Shown here: positions 42,461-53,400 of the stretch, in pieces | How positions within the stretch are numbered: the first letter of the stretch is position 1 | Layout of the letters: the number at the start of each line of letters is the position of its first letter | NCBI RefSeq assembly: GCF_021917145.1 | Contig: NW_025813765.1 | Coordinates: 62,001-126,000 of the forward strand | Length of the DNA: 64,000 bases | Origin: Hypomesus transpacificus | Taxonomy: Eukaryota; Chordata; Actinopteri; Osmeriformes; Osmeridae | Reading direction: 5' to 3' | Notes under the pieces: generated by a model | What the model was told of the DNA's origin: nothing | Database searches by the model: none | Seen by the model: the letters and a program-made list of their open reading frames with translations, nothing else | Made by a program: the position numbers and the translations under genes

Positions 42461-43780
42461 ATGGACGTTTCAAGGAAGAAGGTAGTGAAACCCTGCATTC
42501 TCTGCTCTGGGAAACATTTCGCCCGACTAAACAGACATCTTACAAAGGTGCACAAATTGAAAGTAGGCACCCACGATTACGACAATGCTTACAGAGGACT
42601 GACATCCAAGGATGCCGCCGAGGACAATCAACACCTCAAGCCGGGGTGCTCAAATACCCACAACGCTGTACCCACCGGTCCGGAGACCCACCAGAACATG
42701 TCCAGTTCCAGCCCCAGTTCCAGCTGCAGCTCAACCGACGAAGACACAGACACTGGGACCATTGTGGGCGCTTACCACGCTTACCTGGTGATCCCGCAAG
42801 CTTCGAAAAGACAGATGGAAAACGTCAAAAGCACCGTTAATCGAATCATAGACTTTATGGGTCAAATTAAGTACTTTGAAGAACCAGAAGCAGTTCAAAG
42901 TTGGTACAGCGACCTGTCCACCCGAGGTCTGAAGGCGAGTACCCTCAAATCGTACCTCTGTGACGTTACTGCGTTTGTGAAGTGGGTTAAAGATTATAAG
43001 CCGACCGGCCTTGCCGTTTCGAAAAAGGTCCTCCGTCCCATGCTCATGAAATTGAGCAAGCTTTCAAGAGACAACCGTGTCAACGTTCGTAGACACCGGC
43101 TGACCATCACCCGTTCCCAGCAGACGGGCCTGCTAAGGAGTGAGGAGATCCGTGCCATTGGCACCGATTTGGATAGGTGCATACCCGAGCTACTGCTGGC
43201 TTTGGAGAGGGCTGCTACGCATCGGAACGCTAACAGGGCTGCAGCTGCCATCATCCTGCAGGTTACAATATTCAACGGCGCCAGGCGCGGGGTTTTCTTG
43301 GAGATGACCCGCGACAACTTTGCCTCCGCCGAGCGCCTGGAGGATATGTTTCTTGTTTCAGTGCCGGAGCACAAGACGGCGCAATATCATGGCCCTGCCG
43401 TCTTAGCTCTCACGGGGGAAGAGCATGGATGGCTCTCTCGCTTTGTAGAGGCATCCACCAAGCTTCCCGGTTACCCTCGGAACACCGATCAGAGACTGTT
43501 CTTTTCCCGCAGCGGATCTTGCATGAATGGGCTATCCACAAACGTCCGGAAGTTGATGCATAGCTTGGGCCACCAAGGCATCACCCTGCATCACTTACGC
43601 CATTCCATAAGCACATTAAATTGGACCCACATGAGCGGGTCGGAACGAAATTTGATAGCTCACCATATGTGCCATTCTGCTGTTACCGAAGAGAGGTTTT
43701 ATGTCCGCATTGGGACACCTCTTGGGCATGTTCAGGCCCGCAAAAACATCGCTGCTTTGCTGTGTGGTCCAAATGTTTGA
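42461..43780 (+). CDS. Crypton-like tyrosine recombinase with N-terminal C2H2 finger
   Basis: 439 aa from ATG 42,461; the frame is open a little further upstream but without ATG. An N-terminal zinc finger has C12, C15, H26 and H31. A Ser-rich, acidic linker follows (residues about 80-105). A core-binding region at about 120-240 contains WYSDLSTRGLKASTLKSYL. The catalytic domain has NGARRG with R275/R276, HHLR with H377 and R380, HHMCHS about 20 residues later, and the nucleophile Y414 in ERFYVR. This is the R-H-R-H-Y set of a tyrosine recombinase. AATAAA overlaps the stop codon. The single-exon intact gene looks functional. Flanking direct repeats of a Crypton were not identified. A domesticated recombinase is the alternative. 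Confidence 0.8.
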   Translation: MDVSRKKVVKPCILCSGKHFARLNRHLTKVHKLKVGTHDYDNAYRGLTSKDAAEDNQHLKPGCSNTHNAVPTGPETHQNMSSSSPSSSCSSTDEDTDTGTIVGAYHAYLVIPQASKRQMENVKSTVNRIIDFMGQIKYFEEPEAVQSWYSDLSTRGLKASTLKSYLCDVTAFVKWVKDYKPTGLAVSKKVLRPMLMKLSKLSRDNRVNVRRHRLTITRSQQTGLLRSEEIRAIGTDLDRCIPELLLALERAATHRNANRAAAAIILQVTIFNGARRGVFLEMTRDNFASAERLEDMFLVSVPEHKTAQYHGPAVLALTGEEHGWLSRFVEASTKLPGYPRNTDQRLFFSRSGSCMNGLSTNVRKLMHSLGHQGITLHHLRHSISTLNWTHMSGSERNLIAHHMCHSAVTEERFYVRIGTPLGHVQARKNIAALLCGPNV

Positions 43781-43903
43781 ATAAAAGAACCATTTGAATG
43801 AATTTCGTCTCGTGTTTATGTGGGTTTCAAAGCCCGAGCATACACATCTCACATCAGCCACTCCTCTCCCTCAAAGTGGACGTGCGCCCTAGCCCTAACC
43901 CAG

Positions 43904-44091
43904 GTATGACACCCACTCACTCACTCACCCACACGCACACACACACCCAACACTAGCCTTCCAATCCTTGGCTTGTAGTCTCCGCTGTTACCAGGTAGTC
44001 CACCTTGTTGGTATCACTCCTCTTGTCTTGTCTTTCCCCCCCCCCCCCCCTTCCCTCCCCTTCCCCCTCTCTCCCCCTCCCTCCCATCTAG
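43904..44091 (+). other. predicted leader intron (element D)
   Basis: Donor CCAG|GTATGACACC and acceptor CTCCCATCTAG, one base before ATG 44,093. Long pyrimidine tract. Confidence 0.55.
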
Positions 44092-44092
44092 C

Positions 44093-44869
44093 ATGTCCCG
44101 CCCCACTCGCTACATTGGGAATGACTCCCAAACACTCCGCCACAGGTTCCTGGCGTCCCTCTCTGGACCCCAGTTCCCCTCTCCTCGTCTACGCGTTCCA
44201 ATGGCGCCGTCCATCCCCTCATTCCCCTCAGTACTCTGGAGAACTTCTCCTATCCCACCTACCCCTGTCCACCCCCCCTCATCCTCCCTCCTCCCCCCAC
44301 CCCCCGTGTCAACCATGACGACCCGGGCCCCTGGACCACGCCTGACCCCCCTTTACACCCGCCACGACCATCATGGCCGTAAGGACCAGTGGACCCTGAC
44401 CCCTATCAGGAGCGTGCTGGTCCTGGGTGATTCTAATCTCCATCACCTCCCCCCCGTACTCAGAGAGGATACACAGGTAGACTCTTACCCGGGGGCTAAA
44501 CTCTGCCACGCCCTCAACATCCTCGGTGGTCTCCAGAACTCCTACCCCCTAGTCACACGAGTCATCCTGTCATTTGGTGTGAATAACAGGTCTACCCCGG
44601 TTTTCATTTCCACCCGCCATCTCACCACCCTCCATACGGTGGCTGTCACTACCTTTCCCTCTGCCTTAGTGCAGGTTCCCCTGATTAACTTCGACCCTCT
44701 CCTAACTCAACCAGAAAGGGACACCCTTTCCTCCCTCAACTCCCTTATCCACTCTAGGGTGCCCACCATCCCTCTCCTCCCCGCCCACCTTTTCAACACC
44801 GGTTGGGACCACGTCCACTGGTCCATCCCTACTGGCCGCTCCTTCCTGGACCACTGGTCATTAATCTAA
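44093..44869 (+). CDS. element D ORF1 with SGNH hydrolase domain
   Basis: 258 aa, half the length of A1 ORF1 because the proline-rich part is short. SGNH domain at about 100-255: LGDSNLHHL with S114, SYPGA, FGVNNRS and WDHVHWS. The lead-in YTRHDHHGRKDQWTLTPI is the same as in A1, B and C. The frame stops with TAA and no RT follows. All catalytic positions are present, so it could be a functional hydrolase. Confidence 0.78.
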   Translation: MSRPTRYIGNDSQTLRHRFLASLSGPQFPSPRLRVPMAPSIPSFPSVLWRTSPIPPTPVHPPSSSLLPPPPVSTMTTRAPGPRLTPLYTRHDHHGRKDQWTLTPIRSVLVLGDSNLHHLPPVLREDTQVDSYPGAKLCHALNILGGLQNSYPLVTRVILSFGVNNRSTPVFISTRHLTTLHTVAVTTFPSALVQVPLINFDPLLTQPERDTLSSLNSLIHSRVPTIPLLPAHLFNTGWDHVHWSIPTGRSFLDHWSLI

Positions 44870-45069
44870 TGCCAGACCCCTGTCCCCATCACACCCTTGT
44901 GCTTCTCCTCTGTGACTGCTGGCACTCAGTAACCCTGACCAGACCCAACTCCACCCCCAGTCCTTCCTGACACTGCTACAATAAACACCCCATCTCTCCT
45001 CACTTACCCAGCCCCCACTACCACCTTCAGAACAAAATATATGCTCCATCACATCAAACCCCCCCCCCC

Positions 45070-46090
45070 CCCCTCCGCCTCCTACCTCCCTTCCCCCCTC
45101 CCCTCCCTCCCACTAGGACCACCCATCACCACCACAAGTCTTCCAGAACCCTGAGGAGACACGTGCCTCTCATCCCTACAGAGACGCGTGTCCCCCGGAA
45201 CGTCTGGGGTCCGTGTTTGCCAAAGGGTCGCTTAGGACCCTCTTGGCTTCACTCCACGTCTGCTGCCTACCCTCTCCTATGGTAATACCCCCCTCATGCC
45301 ACTTCACTACAGTGATTGATGGCATCACCCAATATATAACCCTTCCTCCTACCTCCCTTCCCCCCTCCCCTCCCTCCCACTAGGACCACCCATCATCACC
45401 ACAAGTCTTCCAGAACCCTGAGGAGACGCGTGCCTCTCATCCCTACAGAGACGCGTCCCCCGGAACGTCTGGGGTCTGTGTTTGCCAAAGGGTCGCTTAG
45501 GACCCTCTTGGCTTCACTCCACGTCTGCTGCCTATCCTCTCCTATGGTAAATTCCCCCTCATGCTACTTCACTACAGTGATTGATGGCATCACCCAATAT
45601 ATAACCCTTCCTCCTACCTCCCTTCCCCCCTCCCCTCCCTCCCACTAGGACCACCCATCATCACCACAAGTCTTCCAGAACCCTGAGGAGACGCGTGCCT
45701 CTCATCCCTACAGAGACGCGTGTCCCCCGGAACGTCTGGGGTCTGTGTTTGCCAAAGGGTCGCTTAGGACCCTCTTGGCTTCACTCCACGTCTGCTGCCT
45801 ATCCTCTCCTATGGTAAATTCCCCCTCATGCTACTTCACTACAGTGATTGATGGCATCACCCAATATATAACCCTTCCTCCTACCTCCCTTCCCCCCTCC
45901 CCTCCCTCCCATTAGGACCACCCGTCATCACCACACACCTTCCAGAACCCTGAGGAGACGCGTGCCTCTCATCCCTACAGAGACGCGTGTCCCCAGAACG
46001 CCGCCTCCGGCGGCGTTTGGGGTTTGTGTTTGCCAAGGGGTCGCTGAGGACCCTCTTGGCTTCACTCCACGTACACCATTTACCTCTCCC
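45070..46090 (+). repeat. four tandem exon-like modules (element D)
   Basis: Acceptor-like CACTAG or CATTAG steps at about 45,112, 45,380, 45,645 and 45,913, each unit ending in ATGGTAA. Three units are the short form (GGAACGTCTGGGG). The last has the hairpin insertion AACGCCGCC TCC GGCGGCGTT. Confidence 0.8.
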
Positions 46091-46289
46091 CATGGTAATA
46101 CCCTCTGTTTGTCTCTTCATGTTAAATGTTGCTTGTATTAGATCAGGTGTTTTGGTCCCTGCATGGTTATCATGACTGGTTAATAGTGTTAGCCTCCATA
46201 TTTTAGCTTTAGTCCTGTTCATTGGCATGCCTGGCTGGATTAGGAGGAGTTATCCATGTTGCCTGACCTTTGTCTGCCTCTATTAATTT

Positions 46290-46530
46290 CCTTTCACCCT
46301 CCTGTTTCTCCCTCTCTCCTTCCTCCTTGGTGCCTCTCTGCTCTTCGTGTCAGGCGGCGAGCTACCATAGGGTACTAGGCCTGGGTCCTCTTCGGAGTTC
46401 CTGGAGGGGCGTAGCCCCTTTTCTCTCGGTGGGTGATCCGTAGGTTCCTGGAAGTGTACGTGCACTCTACCCCGACCTCTGCTGATCTCCGGATCTTAAA
46501 TGTCATTGTGAGTGGGTTTCATATTCTCCT
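46290..46530 (+). repeat. 3' terminal module of element D
   Basis: Matches 5,340-5,580 base for base as far as I compared. Followed by three CCCTAA hexamers (46,531-46,551). Confidence 0.8.
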
Positions 46531-46551
46531 CCTAACCCTAACCCTAACCCT
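46531..46551 (+). repeat. short interstitial telomeric tract
   Basis: Three hexamers between element D and F copy 2. Confidence 0.9.
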
Positions 46552-47998
46552 ATTATTATTGACATTCATGTTGTCTTATTGTGAAGCAGCTCAGGTAGGT
46601 ATTATTATTGACATGAATATTTTATTGTTTGCTAGGTTTTTATTAGTAAAATTGCTTTTTAATGTTAAAGTCGCTAATTTATTGGAAAGTCGCTTTGAGT
46701 TGAGGCGTCTGGGCATTCTGTTAGTTTTTCCCATTTCTTCTCAGAACAGCATTGGGTGGGACGGTTTCTCTGTGGACTGGACATTTTTACAAAATTCAGG
46801 TGTTGACGTACCAATTGGACTGGAATCACACACTGGGGATTTGATCAACCCTGGTGGGCCTGCCTATGGTGAGGGTGTCTAGTGTTTCGAAGGCCGAAAC
46901 ACCCAATGATCCTGGGTATACTACTGATGATGTGATTCCACAATTTAGACTCACATTTGGCTTTAATTCTCACTTCTTCTTGACTGACAGACGCTGTGAC
47001 AGCTGTATTTATTTTAGCAATAGGCAGTGTTAGAGTGGTGTATCATCCAGAGGGATGTTTATGCCGATGGGCTCCTATTTGCTAAAAAGGTCAGGTTTGA
47101 CATCAAGGAAACAACAATTGAAGAAGACTTGGACACAGGATGTTGGATGAAGACTGATGGGCTCCCATTCATTAAAAAGGTCAGGTTTGACAACAAAGAA
47201 ACAACAGCAGTTGAAGAGGACCTGGAGACGGGATGTTGGATGAAGACCAACGGGATCCGGATTTGGACCGACTCTGTACTCATTGAATCATGACCTTCGG
47301 TCCATTGAGGCCTGGGCCGGTGTCTCTTGAGTTTATTTTGTCTCATGGGTTAAAACCATAATCTCTGAACCACCTGGACTCACTGCTGGGCTCTCAGCCC
47401 TCTACAGTGATCCCGATCTTGGGCCTTGTCATGGGACGTGGTCTCGGGTGACTGCCTGGAGTGGCGGTGGGCATTGGGTATATCGGATGTGATCCTGGTG
47501 TCAGGCTAGCCGGCGGTCATCTGTCAGGGCATTGATTGGGCATCACGGTCTGCATTGTTGGTGCTGGGGAAGATCGGATGTGACCTCAACCACTTTGCAG
47601 GCTTTGGTGGTCTGGGTTGTATTATTGTTCAGAGTAGGGATGTGCTTGTGTTACATGATTTCTCTGTGAGACTGCTGGCCCTGGGCTTCTGGATGATGTT
47701 GGTCTTAACCTTTACGGGGATTTTGAGTCTGAGAACGGTTTTAATTACATTTTTTAATTACATTTTGGAAAGTCTTCGGACAACTGTATCCCTGTGGGAT
47801 GTTAATACTACTTCTATTGGCCAATGTGACTGGCAGTAGAGAAGGAGGAGCCTATAAAACAGACTCTTGCTCATTTATTCATTCCAGGGGGACGGAGTGA
47901 GTTGGGTTTCAGGTGCGCGTGCCTAAATGGGGTCTCACCAATACTGTGGTCCCGTCGGGGTCCCACAGGGTGTTTCCTCGTTATTACTACCACACCTA
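46552..47998 (+). mobile_element. family F element, copy 2
   Basis: Aligned with 48,603-50,047. Internal features: a TATTATTATTGACA start, CGAAGGCCGAAACACCC, and two copies of an approximately 100-bp repeat (GATGGGCTCC..GAAACAACA..GGATGTTGGATGAAGAC). Ends ACTACCACACCTAACC. Short open frames exist but all copies are shorter than 150 codons with no recognisable domain. Confidence 0.65.
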
Positions 47999-50047
47999 AC
48001 CTTGCCTGGGCCTTGGCCCGACTTGCTCCTATCGTCCCCTTTCCATTTCCACTCTTAATTCTTATATTAATTCTTATATTGCCTCAAGAAGATGAAGACA
48101 ATTTTTGTGAGGAGGCCTGTGGCTTTGCTCTTCTAAGTTTAGATTTTTCACAACACTCTGGACAAGATTACGCAGGATTTTTCACAACACTCTCAACGGG
48201 ACGGCACAAGACTTCCTCAATCCATCAAGCTTCCTGCAGGATTTGTTCACTCAAGAGGTTATTTTGGGAGGGGGAATGTGTTTTGCTCACTGTTTTCTAC
48301 TCTTCCTAGTCTGTCTCTGCCTTCCACCCCTTGGGATTGATTCCTTTGGGGAGGGCGGGAGATTTCGACTCGAGCCCTGTGGGAAGCAGTGTCATTCGCC
48401 CTGTGGGTGTCTGCACTGTACGAGTCACTGCTCTATTTTCCTTCTCCTTCTCTTGCCTAAACCCAACCCCCCCTCTCTCCCTACCCTAACCCCTCCTGCA
48501 CCCTATCCTAACCCCAACCCTAGACCCCTGGTGGGTCTCTCTTTCTCTCCTAAACCTAACCCTGCTTTCTATCCTAACCCTCTTTTATTCCTAGGACAGG
48601 TAAGTATTATTATTATTATTGACATTCATGTTGTCTTATTGTGAAGCAGCTCAGGTAAGTATTATTATTGACACGAATATTTTATTGTTTGCTAGGTTTT
48701 TATTAGTAAAATTGCTTTTTAATGTTAAAGTCGCTAGTTTATTGGAAAGTCGCTTTGAGTTGAGGCGTCTGGGCATTCTGTTAGTTTTTCCCATTTCTTC
48801 TCAGAACAGCATTGGGTGGGACGGTTTCTCTGTGGACTGGACTTTTTTACAAAATTCAGGTGTTGACGTACCAATTGGACTGGAATCACACACTGGGGAT
48901 TTGATCAACCCTGGTGGGCCTGCCTATGGTGAGGGTGTCTAGTGTTTCGAAGGCCGAAACACCCAATGATCCTAGGTATACTACTGATGATGTGATTCCA
49001 CAATTTAGACTCATATTTGGCTTTAATTCTCACTTCTTCTTGACTGACAGACGCTGTGACAGCTGTATTTATTTTAGCAATAGGTAATGTTAGAGTGGTG
49101 TATCATCCAGAGGGATGTTTATGCCGATGGGCTCCTATTTGCTAAAAAGGTCAGGTTTGACAACAAGGAAACAACAATTGAAGAAGACTCGGACACAGGA
49201 TGTTGGATGAAGACGGATGGGCTCCCATTTATTAATAAGGTCAGGTTTGACAACAAGGAAACAACAGCAGTTGAAGAGGACTTGGAGACGGGATGTTGGA
49301 TGAAGACCAACGGGATCCGGATTTGGACCGACTCTGTACTCATTGAATCATGACCTTCGGTCCATTGAGGCCTGGGCCGGTGTCTCTTGAGTTTATTTTG
49401 TCTCATGGGCTAAAACCATAATCTCTGAACCACCTGGACTCACTGCTGGGATCTCAGCCCTCTACAGTGATCCTGATCTTGGGCCTTGTCATGGGACGTG
49501 GTCTCGGGTGACTGCCTGGAGTGGCGGTGGGCATCGGGTATATCGGATGTGATCCTGGTGTCAGGCTAGCCGGCGGTCATCTGTCAGGGCATTGATTGGG
49601 CATCACGGTCTGCATTGTTGGTGCTGGGGAAGATCGGATGTGACCTCAACCACTTTGCGGGCTTTGGTGGTCTGGGTTGTATTATTGTTCCGGGTAGGGA
49701 TGTGCTTGTGTTACATGATTTCTCTGTGAGACTACTGGCCCTGGGCTTCTGGATGATGTTGGTCTTAACCTTTACGGGGATTCTGAGTCAGAGAACGGTT
49801 TTAATTACATTTTGAAAAGTCTTCGGACAACTGTATCCCTGTGGGACGTTAATACTACTTGTATTGGCCAATGTGACTGGCAGTAGAGAAGGAGGAGCCT
49901 ATAAAACAGACTCTTGCTCATTTATTCATTTATTCATTCCAGGGGGACCGAGTGAGTTGGGTTTCAGGTGCGCGTGCCTAAATGGGGTCTCACCAATACT
50001 GTGGTCCCGTCAAGGTCCCACAGGGTGTTTCCTCGTTATTACTACCA
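47999..50047 (+). mobile_element. family F element, copy 3, longest
   Basis: The first 600 bp is unique to this copy and holds telomere-like words (CCTAAACCCAACC, CCTAACCCCAACCC) and a possible donor GGACAG|GTAAGT at 48,600. This recalls the leader of the PLEs. The remainder is near-identical to copy 2. Confidence 0.6.
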
Positions 50048-50087
50048 CACCTAAGCCTAACCCTTAACCCTAACCCCCTAACCCTTT
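50048..50087 (+). repeat. degenerate interstitial telomeric tract
   Basis: CCTAAGCCTAACCC and related variants. It is the right-most telomeric tract of the window and marks the inner edge of the retroelement stack. Confidence 0.9.
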
Positions 50088-50493
50088 GACATTTCAATGC
50101 ATGTTAGCATCCATCGGGTCAATGACAAGTAATATCACGAACATTAGAGTTTGTCATTTCAGAGTTTGTCATGTAGGCTATTTTCTCAGGTAGTATTGGC
50201 TGTCATTTAGCTAGCTACTTTTATAAGGGATTACTAATAGGTTACTGTAGCGACAGATGTTATTCCGACTAGCAAAAGCAATATTTAATCTGTTATATAT
50301 AATATATGTCACTGGGGACAAAACGAAATAAAGAGAACTTTTTCACTTGTGGTAATAAAGTGACCCAGAACAAGTACAAAAATATTCTTCTGGAAATAGT
50401 TGCCAGCTAAATATTTGATATGTTAAAAAGCTAATTATAACAATAAATACATGTTATTGTATTAGTGTAAAAATCGCTCCTTTTACCTTTTAG
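50088..50493. other. 5' flank of the 12-exon gene
   Basis: AT-rich. A TTTTACCTTTTAG acceptor-like step stands immediately before the ATG at 50,494, so a non-coding 5' exon may lie in or before this interval. No terminal inverted repeat recognised. Confidence 0.4.
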
Positions 50494-53400
50494 ATGTCGA
50501 GTTCAAAGAGCCACAAAGGAATGGGGGATGGGGAATGGATGTCCCGTTTGAGGAGGTTTGCCAGCTCTGGGGTTTGGCCTGCTGATGCAGGCAACAGGCC
50601 AGCCCCAAGACAGAAGAGGTGGTATGACCTCTTTCAAAAGGTATATAAAAAAATTCTGATGGCCTATAAAAGATGACTGAATTGCCAGAAATACCAGTCA
50701 CAGTATGGGACCTTGATAAACATAATGAACAGCAACTTCAGTGTCAATGTCATGTTTAGTCACCAATAGAAGATATGTCAAAACGCTCCATTTCTATTGG
50801 GTTGTTTTCTTTAAAAAAGTGTTTGTTTTATTTGGAACAGATTGAGAAGTGCCCGTTACAGTCAGGGGGTCAAAGAATGCTGTTTGGTGGGACACAGCAG
50901 TGTGCTTGTGGCTTTCACAACCCAAAGGTAATGTGAATGAGACTTCTTGACACCAAAACACTAAAAGAATCACTATGTGATGTGCTCAGTAATGTGATGT
51001 CTGACATGGATCTCTCTGTCCTTAATACAGCCAACCACTGGGCAAACTGTGGCAGAGACCTCTACCTGTGCTGCCCCTCCCCCACTGGGAACAGCCTCTA
51101 CCTCAGCCTCTGCCTCTGCCCCTCCTCCACTGGGAATGGCCTCAGCCTCTGCCTCAGCCCATGTCCCAGCACGGCCCACACTGAATTTGTCCATGGTGAG
51201 TATTTCAATATTATTGTCATACAAGCTTTCAAATATGGACAACCACTGATTACATATGATGATGGCAAAATGGAAGAGCATTTCAGGTTTACAATGTATT
51301 CCTTTGATAAATGCTCTAATTGTCACCACAGTTTTCTAAACCACGATTTGGAGGCTCACATGGCGCTGCTGCAAAGCCAAATGTGAATGTGGTTAGGAAA
51401 GCAAAGGTAAATATGATTATATGTAAATATAATATAATACATATTTATAGGTTAATATGAGCAAACCTAAATTTTAAGAGCTTGATTTGAGTCCATTGAT
51501 TTCTACTTTTTACAAATGCTTCCCCCCATCCTTCTCCCAGCCTCTGTCCAGTCCACCCACCATGACAGGAGACACCCAGGCCACTGCCAGCTCACCCATG
51601 GCCTCTGTGAGGACCACCCCACCTGGCTTTGGTTCCCCTACAGCCTCTGTGAGGACCCCCCCACCTGGCTTTGGTTCCCCTATGGCCTCTGTGAGGCCCA
51701 GAACACCATCAAGACCTGCCGTGGCTTTTGTGAGGACCGAATCACCGCTCTCAAAGCCCCCATCCACCCCCTACAAAACCTCCATGAGGACAACTTCCCG
51801 CTCCAGTCCTGCGACGACCTCTGTGAGGCCCAGCACAGCTTCCAGCCTCAGCACTGTTGTCTCAGAGACCAGCACCAGCCCTGCAATGGCTGCTGTAAGT
51901 GTTGTGTTCTTGGAACTGTTTTAGTTTTATAAGATGAGGTTGTTCTCATATGATTGGGCTATTCTGTTTTTATAAATATAATTATTTCTCTTGTTTTGTA
52001 ACAGGATGTGCATGATGAGGATGAGCTTGCTGCTCCTGGCCCTGCTCCTGGTCCAACTCCTGACTTCTGGCTTCCTGTCAGAATGAAGGAGACGATCCCA
52101 GTTCAGGACCAACGGTGGATTGCGTCCACCCTTTTTCAGTCTGGCAAGCTGCGTTTGAACTTGAAGCTCTGGTATGAGCCACCAGCCTCTGCCCTGATAT
52201 ACCACCAGGCTCCAACACCGGACCGCTTTTTTGCCCACAGGCTCTTGGTATGGATGCCCTATCACTTGTGGAAAGTGAGGGTATTCTGCCAAACCTGTGG
52301 GAAGCAGCTGACGGGGTATGGTGTGCACAAGAGGGTGCGTAAGGTCCTGGACGTGGACCGCTACTACCTGATGGTGACGGAGACACTCAGGTGCACTGTG
52401 TGTCGCCTGACCCATCTGGCAACCAGTCAGGCTGTCCTGGACCAGCTGGACCTGCCTCACAGGAGGAAGTTCAGGATGATCCTGACACGCTTGTGAGTTA
52501 AAAATCTACAATCATTTTCTGATAATGCCTGCTGCAGGTCCTTACATAATTGAACAAGTTCTTGAAACTTATCTGTCTTTTCTTCAAGGTATGCTTGTGA
52601 CATACGGGTCATCCGCATGTTGCGGGAACGGACCCTCGGCAATAGCCCGGCGTGCCTGGTGAAGCAGCTGCGGGAGAACCATGGGGAGGAGTGGTTGGAC
52701 CGCCTGGCCGACTACTTGGGGGAGTGTGCGGCCTTCGTTGACCAGCCCAGCCTCTTCCCAGTGACCTGCCAGGAACCTCCACAGCCCCTCGATGTCCCAA
52801 CCAGCCGGTGGGTGCTGTCGGTGTACGGCAGGGACATCATCAGCCGGATGGACCATATAAAGGCGTCCATCACGTCAACCTTTGGTAACATTTTGAAGAT
52901 GGACTCCACCAAAAAGGTAATAGGATGAAGAAAATCCATAGTGTAAATTATGTACAACACAATGAAAACATGAAACCTCAATGATTTGTATTCTTACAAG
53001 CACACATACACACACACATCCATGCCTTTGATTAGACTGCAGTAATACATAAATAAATAAATACACTTCTGTGTTTATTTAACAGACTTTCTTTTGAAAC
53101 CTCTCATGAAGTTTTCTGTGTGAATTTTGTCATTTCAGATGACAAAGAAGCTGGCTGGTGCAGCAAAGGGGACTGCATTCTGGGTGACCTCGGTGGGGAA
53201 TGAGATCGGCCAGGTCCTCATCAGTGTCCTGACTGCCCAGGAGGGACCGGGGCTGGACCCGATGGTCTCTGGCCTCATTGAGAGGTACACCCAGGCAGGT
53301 GCAGCTCCCCCGGTCCTGCTCTATGTGGACTGTGGCTGCTGCTCAGAGGAGGGGGAGACCAAGCTTCAGGCCAGGTTTGGAGGGTGGCCAGACCTGAAAA

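Larger units (their letters stand above)
43889..46531 (+). mobile_element. SGNH-only Penelope-like derivative (element D)
   Basis: Begins after a minimal CCCTAGCCCTAACC exactly at the leader splice donor (CAGGTATGACACCC), so it is 5'-truncated relative to A1 and lacks the hammerhead. ORF1 with SGNH is followed by four exon-like modules and a 3' module, then CCCTAA. From about 45,850 to 46,530 it is identical, as far as I can read, to 4,900-5,580 of A1, although ORF1 is clearly diverged. Confidence 0.75.
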
